A stretch of DNA of 64,000 nucleotides. Origin: a bacterium (GTDB lineage Bacteria > Bacteroidota > Ignavibacteria > Kapaibacteriales > UBA7675). This document shows positions 17,905 to 33,764 of this stretch, in pieces (within the stretch, counting starts at the first letter, position 1; each line of letters begins with the position of its first letter). The DNA lies in NCBI GenBank assembly GCA_030430495.1, contig JAUIKM010000007.1, positions 117,205 through 181,204 of the forward strand. Direction: 5' to 3'. The notes beneath the pieces were generated by a model. It was not told the origin of the DNA. It saw only the letters and a list, made by a program, of their open reading frames with translations, and did no database searches. A program made the translations under genes and the position numbers.

Positions 17905-19194
17905 TCAGCTGATCTCCATGATAACGCAAAACAACTCACCGGATTCGGCGCGAAAATACAGCTCCAGATCGCGTTTTCCCGGCAGGGATTCTGCCATTCC
18001 GGTCACCGGTTTTTCCTCGTGCTCGCGCAGTGGAGCGCCGTGCACTTCAAACGTTTTGCAGAGCCGTCCGCTGATAGTCCTGACCATGTCCTGCAGCGCC
18101 CGATCCTGCTGCGCCGCATCGCATGTGTCCGTCCCGTTAACCGCCGCGGCAAAGCGCCCGGCATCTTCAGCCGCGCAGGCCAGGCTGATGCGAACGCCGG
18201 AGTTTCGCCGGTCATCCTGCAATGTGGCAGCCGCATACCGAATGGGCGAGGCCAGCGGCCCTGCACCCGCAACGGCATCCACCTGGACGCCGGCCAGGAT
18301 GTCAAATGCCTGTTTAACGGAGTTCAGAGTTTCGCCAGGCATGTAGTCCGCCACAATTTCGCGAACGTCGTGCGCCGGACTCAACTTGCCGGACGTCGCT
18401 TTGTCGAAGTGTTTGGTAAATGCGTCGGCGACGAATGATTTCTGCAGGACTCCGTCGAATTCCACCGATGCCTCCGCTGTGTCGCGACGGCCGTCGCTAA
18501 GCATGATCAGCTTGTGATTGCCCTCGGAGATGCTTCTGATTTTGTGCGCCAGCAACTTTTCGTTTAAGAGCGGCAGCTGTTCGCCTATGAGCGTGATCTG
18601 CGGACGATGCCGCGCAAACTCGGTCAGCCCCGCCGCGCCGCTGGCCGCAGCCAACACCTTGAAACGACTGCCCATGACATCCGAGACAAAACGGGTGAAT
18701 TTTGTATCGGGGTCGATCACCAGCAGCCTGGGTTGAGTGCCGTTTGCATGCGCCGCGCCATTTTTTTCAGCGGCGGCCGAAGGCATCGAATTTTTAAGTT
18801 CTGCGAGGACAATCTGAAATCGACTGATTGCAAATTCGTAATCGACAGGCTTGAGAATGTAATCGGATATTCCGAGTTTAATCAGCTCCCGGAATGTCGC
18901 TTTGTCTTTAACCGCCGTCAGAACGATGACCGGCAGATGCATGAAGTTTTTGTCGGAGCGAATAGCTGCGAGGGTTTCTTTGCCGTTGAGGATCGGCATC
19001 TTGAGGTCCAGCACCACCAGGTCCGGCGATGTGGTTTCGATTGTTTCCAGCCCCTGGACGCCGTTTTCTGCCTCCAGGACTTCCACCTGGAATTTCTTCC
19101 TGAGTATGCCGTGAAGGTATTTGCGGACCGCGGGCTCGTCATCCACTACAAGCGCACGCAGCGCGCGCGCCGGGCTGACTGATGTTTCACTCAC
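17905..19194 (-). CDS. Response regulator with degenerate second receiver and CheX-like domain
   Basis: 429 residues from a GTG. Receiver one (about 12-135) has the acidic pair in LVVDDEP, the phospho-acceptor in LVVLDLKMP and the conserved Lys in YILKPVD. A second receiver-like unit (about 155-265) begins LLVIDPDTKF but has TLIGEQLPLL where the phosphorylated Asp should be, so it is probably not phosphorylated. The last 150 residues (from VREIVADYMPGETLNS) resemble CheX/CheC-type phosphatase domains, so the protein may dephosphorylate a partner regulator. It is encoded next to, and in the same direction as, the giant hybrid kinase, which suggests one signalling pathway. Confidence 0.75.
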   Translation of the reverse strand: MSETSVSPARALRALVVDDEPAVRKYLHGILRKKFQVEVLEAENGVQGLETIETTSPDLVVLDLKMPILNGKETLAAIRSDKNFMHLPVIVLTAVKDKATFRELIKLGISDYILKPVDYEFAISRFQIVLAELKNSMPSAAAEKNGAAHANGTQPRLLVIDPDTKFTRFVSDVMGSRFKVLAAASGAAGLTEFARHRPQITLIGEQLPLLNEKLLAHKIRSISEGNHKLIMLSDGRRDTAEASVEFDGVLQKSFVADAFTKHFDKATSGKLSPAHDVREIVADYMPGETLNSVKQAFDILAGVQVDAVAGAGPLASPIRYAAATLQDDRRNSGVRISLACAAEDAGRFAAAVNGTDTCDAAQQDRALQDMVRTISGRLCKTFEVHGAPLREHEEKPVTGMAESLPGKRDLELYFRAESGELFCVIMEIS

Positions 19195-19502
19195 AAATTC
19201 ACCTGTGATTTCTGCTCGGACGGGAAGTCCCGCCCGAATATCGCCATCCGTATTTCAGCAAACAGCACGTATCATGCACAGCAACGTCAGACTGGGGCAT
19301 TGGTTACCGGAAATCGCGTTTTTTTTTACTCAACTCGCACCCGACTCTGAGCGCTGCGCCGGATCATTTCTCCCTGGTCGGAATGTTGCAACACGTGCCG
19401 CGTGCAATGCAAATATACGAGCGCCCGACCTGGGCCGGACTGCGGACTGTAAATAAGGGTATAAGTGCAGATTGAGAATAATGCGCTAAAATGCAAAAAA
19501 TG
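19195..19502. other. Spacer between the signalling genes
   Basis: 308 bases between two leftward genes, probably holding the promoter of the CheX-type regulator. It includes a run of eight T residues near 19320. No repeat, hairpin or small gene was convincing. Confidence 0.4.
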
Positions 19503-26234
<6,732 letters not shown>

Positions 26235-26465
26235 TCAAAACCCGAACTAAGTCTACCAAACAGTTTACATCCGACTTGACCACGCCATGCGCCAAAGGCC
26301 AATATAGCAGAATTGTTTTCTGATTTACCGATCAAAAAGAATGAATTATTGTGAACCAAGAATTTTTTTCAAAAAATTGTGGCCAAATTTGTGACTGTGT
26401 GTCGAGTGAGAGATTGCACGTAAGTCGTATGGCATTTACTCAAACAGCAGCAGCAGGAAGTTATC
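26235..26465. promoter_or_regulatory. Divergent upstream region of the giant kinase
   Basis: An AT-rich stretch upstream of the kinase gene (ATTTTTTTCAAAAAATT near 26361) that probably holds its promoter. No operator-like palindrome was recognised. Confidence 0.35.
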
Positions 26466-26687
26466 ATGCTTAAGTATTTCATGGAAAAAGTGCGCGACGC
26501 GGTCAAGTCGTCGGCGTCGGCGCAGCACACGGAAGATGATGAAGACCCGTATGAATCCGGCCCCGATTTGTTGAGCGACGTGGCGTTGCGGCACACGAAG
26601 CGCCTGCATTGTTGTTCCGGAGTGGCACACAAACGCAGCGAAGACGTCGCCGACCTGAGATTTCCCGAATTACACGCCCGGTCCTGA
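26466..26687 (+). CDS. Possible small acidic/basic protein
   Basis: 73 residues with AGGAAG five bases before the ATG. The first half is amphipathic and charged (MLKYFMEKVRDAVKSSASA), followed by an acidic run (EDDEDPYESGPD) and a Cys-Cys pair (RLHCCSGVAH). The composition is not typical of random frames, and the spacer has no competing gene. No family known; could be spurious. Confidence 0.35.
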   Translation: MLKYFMEKVRDAVKSSASAQHTEDDEDPYESGPDLLSDVALRHTKRLHCCSGVAHKRSEDVADLRFPELHARS

Positions 26688-26764
26688 AGACAGACCTGAA
26701 AACGGATTCCAGCCCTTTGATCCACCCACACATTCTACATCTTTGTTTCGCACCGCCGCAGTGA

Positions 26765-27376
26765 TCAGCGCAGGTGCGCGAACAGTCCGCGTATTTTAGG
26801 CTGTGTGATCCACACGCCGATCGGGAAGAAAAACATCAGAACGAAATTCTGCAAAACCTCGCCCACCGAGGCTTTGCGTTGCAGCTCGACAATCGTCAGG
26901 CGGCGCGCCACGTAGTACACACTGTGATAAATCGCAAACGCCGCGTAGAGCTGCGCCGGGATCGCCAGGCCCAGCACCAGACTGAATTCCTCTCCTACGG
27001 ATCCTCTCCGAAATATTTCCGCCAGCAGAAACGCAAAACCCAACAAAAAGACCAGACTGTAAACGATGTTAAAACTGAAGAACGCCATGTGCGGACGCAC
27101 AACCTTTTGCGTGACGCGTCCCAGCGTCGCGCCGAGCGTGTGCAGCCAGAGCAGCCAGGGCACCGCGCAGATCGTCAGCGCCAGAATCAGAATAACTGGC
27201 GTGAACCCGGTCTGCGGCACGAAGGACAGCACGAGCAAGGCGGGCGCAGTGTTCAGCAGGAACAGCTGCCACGCCTGTGCGCGCAGAAAAAAGGCCAGGG
27301 GAGTATTCGGCGCACTGCGAGTCGGTTGCACGGTATTTCCGATGTGTGATGGTCGTCCGGCGGGCTGTCGGAACAC
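26765..27376 (-). CDS. Polytopic membrane protein of unknown function
   Basis: 203 residues with four or five membrane helices: LFLLNTAPALLVLSFV, PVILILALTICAVPWLLWL, NIVYSLVFLLGFAFLL, FSLVLGLAIPAQLYAAFAIY, and a C-terminal VLMFFFPIGVWITQPKIRGL. The FFPIGVWITQPKI ending is a phrase shared by many uncharacterised Bacteroidota membrane proteins. The start is uncertain: the GTG at 27376 gives a basic N-terminus, and a GTG at 27331 is an alternative. Transcribed alone and leftward. Confidence 0.65.
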   Translation of the reverse strand: MFRQPAGRPSHIGNTVQPTRSAPNTPLAFFLRAQAWQLFLLNTAPALLVLSFVPQTGFTPVILILALTICAVPWLLWLHTLGATLGRVTQKVVRPHMAFFSFNIVYSLVFLLGFAFLLAEIFRRGSVGEEFSLVLGLAIPAQLYAAFAIYHSVYYVARRLTIVELQRKASVGEVLQNFVLMFFFPIGVWITQPKIRGLFAHLR

Positions 27377-27628
27377 GTCCGCACCGCGCGGAATACGACT
27401 GTTAAGGACGGTTCAGAATCGGATTCGAATCTACGAAAATTCCCAACCGCCGCCGTGATCGGACTTCACGATAGCTCCTCAATGCGGCGAATGCCCGCAG
27501 CAAGTTGTCTGCTGTTTCGTCCGTCCGGAACTTCCGGGCACTATTCCGTGCGAGCGCACAATTAATCGCCGCGCACGGCGTGTTTTGGCCAGATTCCGCA
27601 TTGTTGTACTCCCATTCACGGTAACTAC

Positions 27629-28243
27629 ATGCAGGTCCGGACTCCCGCCGTTGACGTTAAAGTGTACACCGACGAAGCTGTTCTTCCCTGGCTGGCAGAC
27701 GTATCCCGTTTGCGGATGCAGATTTTCCGCGAGTACCCCTATCTCTACTCCGGCAGCGAGGAGGAGGAAGCCGAGTACATGCAACCCTACGTCGAAGCTG
27801 AAGGCAAAGTGCTGGTGCTTGCCCATGCCGGCGATAAAGTGGTAGGGGCATCCACCGGCATGCCGCTCGCGCGGGCCGAGGGGCTGTTTCAGGAGCCCTG
27901 GATTCGCGCCGGCTATGATCCGGCGGCCTTCTACTACTTTGCGGAATCCGTTCTCATTCCGGCCTGGCGCGGGTATGGCGTCGGCCGCGCTTTCATGCGG
28001 CAACGCGAACTGCACGCCCGTTCACTCGGAACGTATGACTTTGCAACCATGTGCGGTGTTGTGCGTCCGGCGAATGAGGCGATACGTCCGACGGATTATC
28101 GCTCGCCGGAAGGGCTCTGGCAGTCGTGCGGGTTTTCACCGCGTCCCGATATTGAAACTACTCTTGGGTGGACGGAGATTGGCGAGACTCACGAAACGGA
28201 AAAGTGCATGCGCTTCTGGTGGAAGTCGCTGCGGGAAGATTAA
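27629..28243 (+). CDS. GNAT-family N-acetyltransferase
   Basis: 204 residues. The acetyl-CoA pyrophosphate-binding loop is visible as RGYGVGRAFMR (about 116-126), preceded by the FAESVLIPAWRG strand, as in GNAT motif A. The substrate cannot be told from sequence. The end has a conserved-looking EKCMRFWWK tail. The next gene starts about 40 bases downstream, so the two may share a transcript. Confidence 0.8.
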   Translation: MQVRTPAVDVKVYTDEAVLPWLADVSRLRMQIFREYPYLYSGSEEEEAEYMQPYVEAEGKVLVLAHAGDKVVGASTGMPLARAEGLFQEPWIRAGYDPAAFYYFAESVLIPAWRGYGVGRAFMRQRELHARSLGTYDFATMCGVVRPANEAIRPTDYRSPEGLWQSCGFSPRPDIETTLGWTEIGETHETEKCMRFWWKSLRED

Positions 28244-28283
28244 ATTCGACCGTACAGTTCTCTCCGGAATTCAGGCTGAACGG

Positions 28284-30731
28284 ATGCGCATCATTGTGTT
28301 ATTCGTTGCAGCTTTTTTCTGTTTAGTCGCGCAGTCCCGGGCGCAAAACGACCGGTCCGTCGATGAGGCCGCCACCGGAACAGTTATCGGCGTCGTTGCC
28401 GATTCGCTTTCCGGCGATCCCGTTCCATTTGCCAGCGTGCGCGTTGAAGGCACTCGCCGCGGAGCAGTAACGCGCGAAGACGGTGGTTTTCTGCTGCGAC
28501 TCCCCGCGGGTGCATATACTCTGAACTTCTCTCATGTCAGTTTCTCAGCCATTCAGCGCAGCGCGGTCGTCGCGGCCGGCGATACGCTGTACATGGACAT
28601 CCGCCTTGCGCCCGCCGGCGTTGTCATTCCCGAAGTTGTCGTTGCGCTGGAAGACCCGGCGGTGGCCATGATGCGCCGCGCGATTGCGCGTAAAAAAATG
28701 CAGGCGGATTCGCTCGAAAACTACAAATACACACTCTACACAAAATTCGTGGCCAAAGCCGATACCAATACGGCCGGCCGCATCAGCATTCCCGGTCGCG
28801 ATACCGTCGTCATCGCAATCTTTGAGTCCTTTTCGGACGGCTACTTTCAGCAGCCGGACAACTACTACAACGAAATCTACCAGCGCCGCCAGAGCGCCAA
28901 CGTGCCGCCGCAAGCCAATTTTGTGGCCTTCGGCACCAACCTGAACGCCTTTGACGACTTCGTGAGTATTCTGGGTGAGGATATAGCAACCCCATTTCAT
29001 CCGGACGCGCTCGACTTCTACGACTTTGTGTTTGAACGAACCTTGCGCGACGATGGCGGCCGTGAGCTCAATCGCATTCGGGCGATGCCAAAATCGGAGG
29101 GCCGCCGTCTTTTTGAAGGTGTGATTTTCCTCGACGCCGATGGATATTACCCGACGCGCGTAGACCTGGAGCCCAATGCAGCCGTGCGCCTGCCTTTTGA
29201 TGCGGACCTGACGTACCGGCAGTTGTTTGAAGAACTCGATGGTTTTGTCGCACCGACGGGCATGCGCATTGACGCCCACGTTAACGCGACCTTTCTCTGG
29301 ATCTTTGATCCGCGACTGGACGTGCATATCGAGACCGTCGCTTCCGACTACACCTTCAATTTCGACATTGACGAAGACCTCTTTGGCCGGCGGCGAGTCG
29401 AAGCTGCGGACAAGGTCGATGAATTCGACTCGACCTATTGGTTTGATCACGCCGTAGTGGCGCTCACGACGGAAGAGGAACGCGCGTATGCCGAAATATT
29501 AACATCCATAGAGAATCCGGACTCCATAGAATCGCGCAGTTACTTCGATCGTTTCTCACGTGAAATTAACTCCGTCGCCCGCACTCTGAACCGCAAGCCG
29601 TTTACCGGAATTCAGGACGTTTTTGCCTACAACAGCATCAACGGTGCGCGCCTGGGAATTGGATTGTCCGACGACTTGTTCAGTAACCTCGAAGCATCGG
29701 GCAAATGTGCCTACGGTCTCGCCGACGGGCGCGTCATGGGAGAACTGGGACTTAACGTTTTCCTGGACGACCTGCACCGCGTGGGCCTGAAAGGTCAGTT
29801 GCACCGCGATCTCCTGCGGCGCGACAGTCCGTATTTTGTTACTGCTCGCGCCATCACGCCCGTTTCACTGATCTTCGGCGCGGACTACGGCGATTACTAT
29901 TACAGCGAGGGATTTCAGGCGGGGCTTACCTTTGGTTTTGGCCAGGAACAGTTCATTCGTCGCGAAGTATTTGTTAAACCGCACACGCTCGACGTGTTTG
30001 TGCGTCAGGAACGTCAGCAGAACGCCCCGACCGGCAGCAGTTTTTCCTTCTTTGGCGGCAGCGAACGCGATCGCGAAAATCCACCCATTTTCGGCGGCAT
30101 GATGCGGACCTTAAACGCCGAATTGAACCTGGATTACAGCCCTCTGCGCCGCATTTCCGACCTGGGACTGCGTTTAACCGCCGAAATATCCGACCCGGAT
30201 GTTCTCGCAAGCGATTTTTCCTTCGAACGCTATGAGGGCGCGCTGTTCTGGCGCACTCGCACTTTGCCGCTCTGGCGTCTGGACCTGCGTTTGAGCGGCG
30301 GTTTTACGCGTGGCGACCTGCCGCCGCAGCGTTTCTTCAGCGCTGAAACATCCGTGTCCGGGACCGCCGTCGACGGCTCGTTCCGCACGATGGATGTAAA
30401 AGAATACTACGGCGACAAATACATTTCGATCAATGCCGAGCACAACTTCGGCGAAGTCATTCCCGGGCTGCTGCGCATTCCCAACGTCGCGGCCTTCGGC
30501 ATTGAATTCATCGGCGTCGCCAACATGCACTGGTCTGAATTTGACAATAAAACGCGCCTGTACAGCGGAACCGACTTGCCTTCGATTGCCGATACCCGGC
30601 GTCAGGTGTTTTACGAGTTGGGACTCGGAATCAATCGCGTGTTAATTTTTCTGCGCATGGACGTCACGGCGCGCATGACGCAAACGGACAGCCCGCGATT
30701 CAGTATCACCGTTTCGCGTGCAACCTTTTAA
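28284..30731 (+). CDS. DUF5686 outer-membrane protein with carboxypeptidase-like regulatory domain
   Basis: The frame is open upstream, but ATG at 28284 gives a clean signal peptide (IIVLFVAAFFCLVAQSRAQ). The 815-residue protein then has a carboxypeptidase-regulatory-like (TonB-receptor plug-like) beta domain (about 30-115: TGTVIGVVADSLSGDPVPFA through GGFLLRLPAGAYTLNFSHVS), followed by a DUF5686 body and a long beta-strand region typical of an outer-membrane barrel (about 430-815, ending FSITVSRATF). The domain order matches DUF5686 family proteins of Bacteroidota. Substrate unknown; family members sit in the outer membrane. Confidence 0.85.
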   Translation: MRIIVLFVAAFFCLVAQSRAQNDRSVDEAATGTVIGVVADSLSGDPVPFASVRVEGTRRGAVTREDGGFLLRLPAGAYTLNFSHVSFSAIQRSAVVAAGDTLYMDIRLAPAGVVIPEVVVALEDPAVAMMRRAIARKKMQADSLENYKYTLYTKFVAKADTNTAGRISIPGRDTVVIAIFESFSDGYFQQPDNYYNEIYQRRQSANVPPQANFVAFGTNLNAFDDFVSILGEDIATPFHPDALDFYDFVFERTLRDDGGRELNRIRAMPKSEGRRLFEGVIFLDADGYYPTRVDLEPNAAVRLPFDADLTYRQLFEELDGFVAPTGMRIDAHVNATFLWIFDPRLDVHIETVASDYTFNFDIDEDLFGRRRVEAADKVDEFDSTYWFDHAVVALTTEEERAYAEILTSIENPDSIESRSYFDRFSREINSVARTLNRKPFTGIQDVFAYNSINGARLGIGLSDDLFSNLEASGKCAYGLADGRVMGELGLNVFLDDLHRVGLKGQLHRDLLRRDSPYFVTARAITPVSLIFGADYGDYYYSEGFQAGLTFGFGQEQFIRREVFVKPHTLDVFVRQERQQNAPTGSSFSFFGGSERDRENPPIFGGMMRTLNAELNLDYSPLRRISDLGLRLTAEISDPDVLASDFSFERYEGALFWRTRTLPLWRLDLRLSGGFTRGDLPPQRFFSAETSVSGTAVDGSFRTMDVKEYYGDKYISINAEHNFGEVIPGLLRIPNVAAFGIEFIGVANMHWSEFDNKTRLYSGTDLPSIADTRRQVFYELGLGINRVLIFLRMDVTARMTQTDSPRFSITVSRATF

Positions 30732-30778
30732 CATAGCATACAGCAAACCTGCATTCATACCGAGTCGGGAATTCAACA

Positions 30779-31858
30779 ATGGAAGCACTTAAAAACTGGT
30801 ACGGCCCGGAATTCTACAAGAATCTGACGGCATTGCTGCTCGACGCCGGTGCGGCCGTCGATGCAAACAAGCTGGTTCGCGACTTCACGCGCAGTCTGGA
30901 AGATCTGGAACTTAAACAGCGCATCGACAGAACCATAACCGTGTTGCGCGAACACTTGCCGTCGGATTTTCGCATCGCGACGCACTTGCTGCAGGCGATC
31001 GCTCCAAAGCTGGAGACCGGCTTTTTTGGCGTGTTTGTACCCGATTTTGTCGGCCGCTATGGCGCGGATGACTTCGACTTTTCTTTGGACGTTCTGCGCG
31101 ATGTCACGCAATTTTCCACATCTGAATTTGCTGTACGCGAATTCCTGCGGCGTGATTTTGAGCGTACCCGCCGCACGATGATCAAATGGTCGCAGCATGA
31201 CAACCACCACGTTCGCCGCCTTGCGAGCGAGGGACTGCGCCCGCGTCTGCCCTGGTCGTTTAAACTGCCCGAGCTTATTCACCGGCCCGAATTGAGTGAA
31301 CCCGTGCTGAATCAACTCCGCAACGACAGCAGCGAATACGTGCGCAAGAGCGTTGCCAATCACATCAACGACATATCCAAAGACAACCCGGATTTTGCGC
31401 TCTCGCTGCTCGAAAGCTGGGATCAATCGTCCGCCGCCACGCGCTGGATTGTTAAACGTGCCGCACGCAGTTTAATCAAGGACGGCAACGGTCGTGCATT
31501 GGCGCTCTTTGGATTCGAACGCGAGCCGAATATTGCTGTTGAGCTGTTAAACAAAACCGATCCCGTGCATCGCGGCGGGACCTTTGTTGCGGGCTGGCGT
31601 TTAACATCGCGTTCCGATCACAGCCAGAAGTTGCTGGTGGATTACGCGATTGATTATGCAGCCAAAACCGGACAGACGCGCCGCAAGGTGTTTAAGCTCA
31701 GAGAACTCGATCTGGCGCCCGGCGCGTCGGTGGACCTGGCCTGCCGCACCGCATTTCGCGACATGACCACACGCAAACACTACTCCGGCGCTCACAGGGC
31801 GGAGCTTCAGGTTAATGGACGTGTTCTGCACACGACCGACTTCGAATTTATCGGCTGA
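30779..31858 (+). CDS. DNA alkylation repair protein, AlkC type
   Basis: 359 residues of HEAT-like helical repeats. Conserved phrases are HHVRRLASEGLRPRLPW (about 144-160), EYVRKSVANHINDISKDNP (about 190-208), RWIVKRAARSLIKDG (about 223-237) and RRKVFKLRELDLAPG near the C-terminus. The family are DNA glycosylases that remove alkylated bases such as 3-methyladenine without flipping the base far out of the helix. The extra C-terminal immunoglobulin-like domain (about 265-359) separates AlkC from the shorter AlkD. Cytoplasmic. It starts 47 bases after the DUF5686 gene but is probably functionally unrelated. Confidence 0.85.
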   Translation: MEALKNWYGPEFYKNLTALLLDAGAAVDANKLVRDFTRSLEDLELKQRIDRTITVLREHLPSDFRIATHLLQAIAPKLETGFFGVFVPDFVGRYGADDFDFSLDVLRDVTQFSTSEFAVREFLRRDFERTRRTMIKWSQHDNHHVRRLASEGLRPRLPWSFKLPELIHRPELSEPVLNQLRNDSSEYVRKSVANHINDISKDNPDFALSLLESWDQSSAATRWIVKRAARSLIKDGNGRALALFGFEREPNIAVELLNKTDPVHRGGTFVAGWRLTSRSDHSQKLLVDYAIDYAAKTGQTRRKVFKLRELDLAPGASVDLACRTAFRDMTTRKHYSGAHRAELQVNGRVLHTTDFEFIG

Positions 31859-31904
31859 GATATTGACGCGTTTGCCGATCGCTTTGAGCCCGGGCGTTCG
31901 CCGC

Positions 31905-31945
31905 GGTCTCAGGCTCTTCTGACTTTTCTGTTTGTCAGCGGGTTT
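31905..31945 (+). repeat. Short copy of arm-A motif
   Basis: GGCTCTTCTGACTTTTCTG followed by TTTGTCAGCGGG matches the middle of arm A at 7340 and 13006 (GGCTCGCTTTCTGACATT, then TTTGTCAGCGGG). Like those copies, it lies just after the 3' end of a rightward gene. Confidence 0.55.
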
Positions 31946-32300
31946 CAAGTCCCAAGCGTCGAGTCCGTCCGAAGTCTATGATCCGTTCAGCCGCAAAAAA
32001 CGCCCGCTCAACCACGAGAATCGCGACGTTCAGTTTTTTGCTGCTTGAAGTGCGGGCTTCTGGTGGTAAGATGTCGCTGTCGAGAGCCGGAAAGCACGTG
32101 CCGGAGCGAGCTCAGAGAAATTGCGGTGCAGGCCGCGGAATCCGCCGACCCTGGAGTCTGAAGGCGGACGGCCGGCCCCTGCGTGTCAGAAAAAATTTGG
32201 TGGTGGTGGCGGGAACTCGGGTGGGCCCAAAGATTCATCGGAGGAGTGCGCCCTGATCTCGACAAATCACGTCAAAAACGACAGATTCCGTCCCAAAGCG

Positions 32301-32460
32301 GCATTTACCGTCTCACACCTGCAACCGCCATCCAGAACCTGCAACCGCCATCCAGAACCTGCAACCGCCATCCGGAACCTGCAACCGCCATCCAGTACCT
32401 GTAACCGCCATCCAGTACCGGCAATTGCCGTATCACACCTGCTTATACCGTCTCACACCT
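32301..32460. repeat. 20-bp tandem repeat, eight units
   Basis: Eight consecutive 20-base units in register. The middle ones follow GCAACCGCCATCCAGAACCT, with single-base changes, and the first and last two are more diverged (for example GCAATTGCCGTATCACACCT). There are no spacers between units, so it is not CRISPR. The unit length is not a multiple of three and the region is outside genes, so it is a minisatellite-like, possibly variable locus. Confidence 0.85.
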
Positions 32461-32642
32461 GCCGAACCTCGCCTTGGTCCGTCCCGTTCAATTCCTCGTC
32501 CCGCGCAGTGCCGACTCCCGCAATGTTCCCTCCGGATTTTTACAAACGGTTGTGTGTCCCGGCGGCGCGAGCGAGCACTCCGCGCAACATTCGAGCCCGC
32601 ACGCGTATATGCAGGTTTGCAATTGACAGCAGGAGGAAGACT

Positions 32643-32999
32643 ATGCCGAAGAACATGACATTGCAGTCTGACGCCGGGCGTTCGCCGGTGCATCCGCTCG
32701 GATTGATGGCCGTGCTTGGTCTGGATTGGTTGTGGGGAATGATTGAAATCGGCGGCAGCCTGACCGGCGCCGGGCTTGTGGCAATCCTGCCGTTGAGCCT
32801 GGCCATTGGCGCGCTCGCCGCGCTCTGCGTCGGTGCGGTTCAGGTCTGGGTGGCGGGGGATAAACCTGGTACGGCTCTCGCCAAAGCATGTGCCCTGGGG
32901 CTTCTGGCCGCACTGCCGTTCCAGGTGGCCACGACTGCCGTCGGCGCTCCGCTACTGGTTTGGAGCGGGATCCGCCATCTGCGCCAGGCTCGCGCGTAA
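32643..32999 (+). CDS. Small hydrophobic membrane protein
   Basis: 118 residues, starting at an ATG after AGGAGGAAGA. Two hydrophobic stretches (LTGAGLVAILPLSLAIGAL-type and ALGLLAALPFQVATTAVGAP) suggest two or three membrane helices. No family recognised. Its last 48 bases overlap the 3' end of the convergent aquaporin gene, which may make the two transcripts interfere. Confidence 0.55.
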   Translation: MPKNMTLQSDAGRSPVHPLGLMAVLGLDWLWGMIEIGGSLTGAGLVAILPLSLAIGALAALCVGAVQVWVAGDKPGTALAKACALGLLAALPFQVATTAVGAPLLVWSGIRHLRQARA

Positions 33000-33692
33000 C
33001 GCTTGTTTTTTGCTGCGTTCAAAAACCTTGTCCAGCAGCACCGCCAGCGCCGCTCCGATGATCGGTGCGACCAGGTAAATCCACAGTTCGTCATAGTGGT
33101 GCGCCGCCAGCGCCGGCGCCAGCGAGCGCACCGGATTCATCGAAGCGCCGCAGGCCGGCCCGGCCCACAATGCCGCCAGCCCCACGTATCCGCCGACGGC
33201 GATGGCCGCCGTCAGTCCCTCTTCACGGGCGCCGCGCGAAACCCGCAGTATGAGCAGCATAAGCGCGGCGGTCAGTATTATCTCCAGTGCAAAACTGCTG
33301 CCGGTTCCGATATGCGGCAGGGTCAGCCCAGGCGCAGGGTCGCGCCCAAACAACAACGTCAATGCGAACTCGCCGCATATTCCGCCCGCAATCTGCGCAG
33401 TTATGTACGGCGTCACCAGATGGGATTTCAGCCGGCCCGCCAGCGCAAAACCTATCGTTACCGCCGGGTTGATATGCGCTCCCGAAATTCCGCCGAAGGT
33501 GTAAATCATCGACATCACCGCCAGCCCGAAGGCCGCCGCAATTCCGCCGTGACCAACGCTGCCGCCGCTGAAATCATTCATCGCGATCGCTCCAAGGGCG
33601 GCGAATATCAAACCAAATGTTCCCAGGAATTCCGCCAGCATACGCTGCGATACGCTGTATTCCGCTGATGCCTTGCGCTGATTGTGGGCCAT
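32952..33692 (-). CDS. Aquaporin-family channel next to arsR
   Basis: 246 residues from the ATG at 33692; a longer start would lie inside the palindromic operator. Six hydrophobic segments with the first NPA box as GAHINPAVTIGFAL (about 74) and the second as GASMNPVRSL, NPV rather than NPA (about 185). The aquaglyceroporin fold lets small uncharged solutes such as glycerol, urea or As(OH)3 cross the membrane. Divergence from arsR across one palindrome suggests release of arsenite after reduction of arsenate, as reported for AqpS of Sinorhizobium. The role is inferred from context; the family is sure. Confidence 0.85.
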   Translation of the reverse strand: MAHNQRKASAEYSVSQRMLAEFLGTFGLIFAALGAIAMNDFSGGSVGHGGIAAAFGLAVMSMIYTFGGISGAHINPAVTIGFALAGRLKSHLVTPYITAQIAGGICGEFALTLLFGRDPAPGLTLPHIGTGSSFALEIILTAALMLLILRVSRGAREEGLTAAIAVGGYVGLAALWAGPACGASMNPVRSLAPALAAHHYDELWIYLVAPIIGAALAVLLDKVFERSKKQALRASLAQMADPAPNQ

Positions 33693-33723
33693 GCCGAAGT
33701 CGATCGTTTTACAGCTGGGTTTT

Positions 33724-33750
33724 ATGTTGTATGTTTGCAACATACAACAT
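33724..33750. promoter_or_regulatory. Palindromic operator between arsR and aquaporin genes
   Basis: ATGTTGTATGTT and AACATACAACAT are perfect 12-base inverted repeats around TGC. The centre lies 28 bases before the arsR start and 45 bases from the aquaporin start. A site of this symmetry and position is expected for an ArsR dimer that controls both genes. Confidence 0.85.
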
Positions 33751-33764
33751 TATGGGAATCCGAC

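Larger units (their letters stand above)
31859..32642. other. Long spacer with decayed repeats and a tandem array
   Basis: 784 bases. It holds a short copy of the arm-A motif (31905-31945, CTGTTTGTCAGCGGG), a decayed region related to the repeats at 43.2 and 52.2 kb (about 31980-32235), and a 20-bp tandem array (32301-32460). The long frame running through it is a shadow of the array. Nothing else was recognised. Confidence 0.55.

Noticed and set aside
27915..28283. N-terminal extension of the DUF5686 gene
   Set aside because: It overlaps the GNAT gene in another frame, and a signal peptide begins at 28284.
32301..32460. CRISPR array suspicion for the tandem repeats
   Set aside because: The 20-base units are contiguous without spacers, and no cas gene is in the window.
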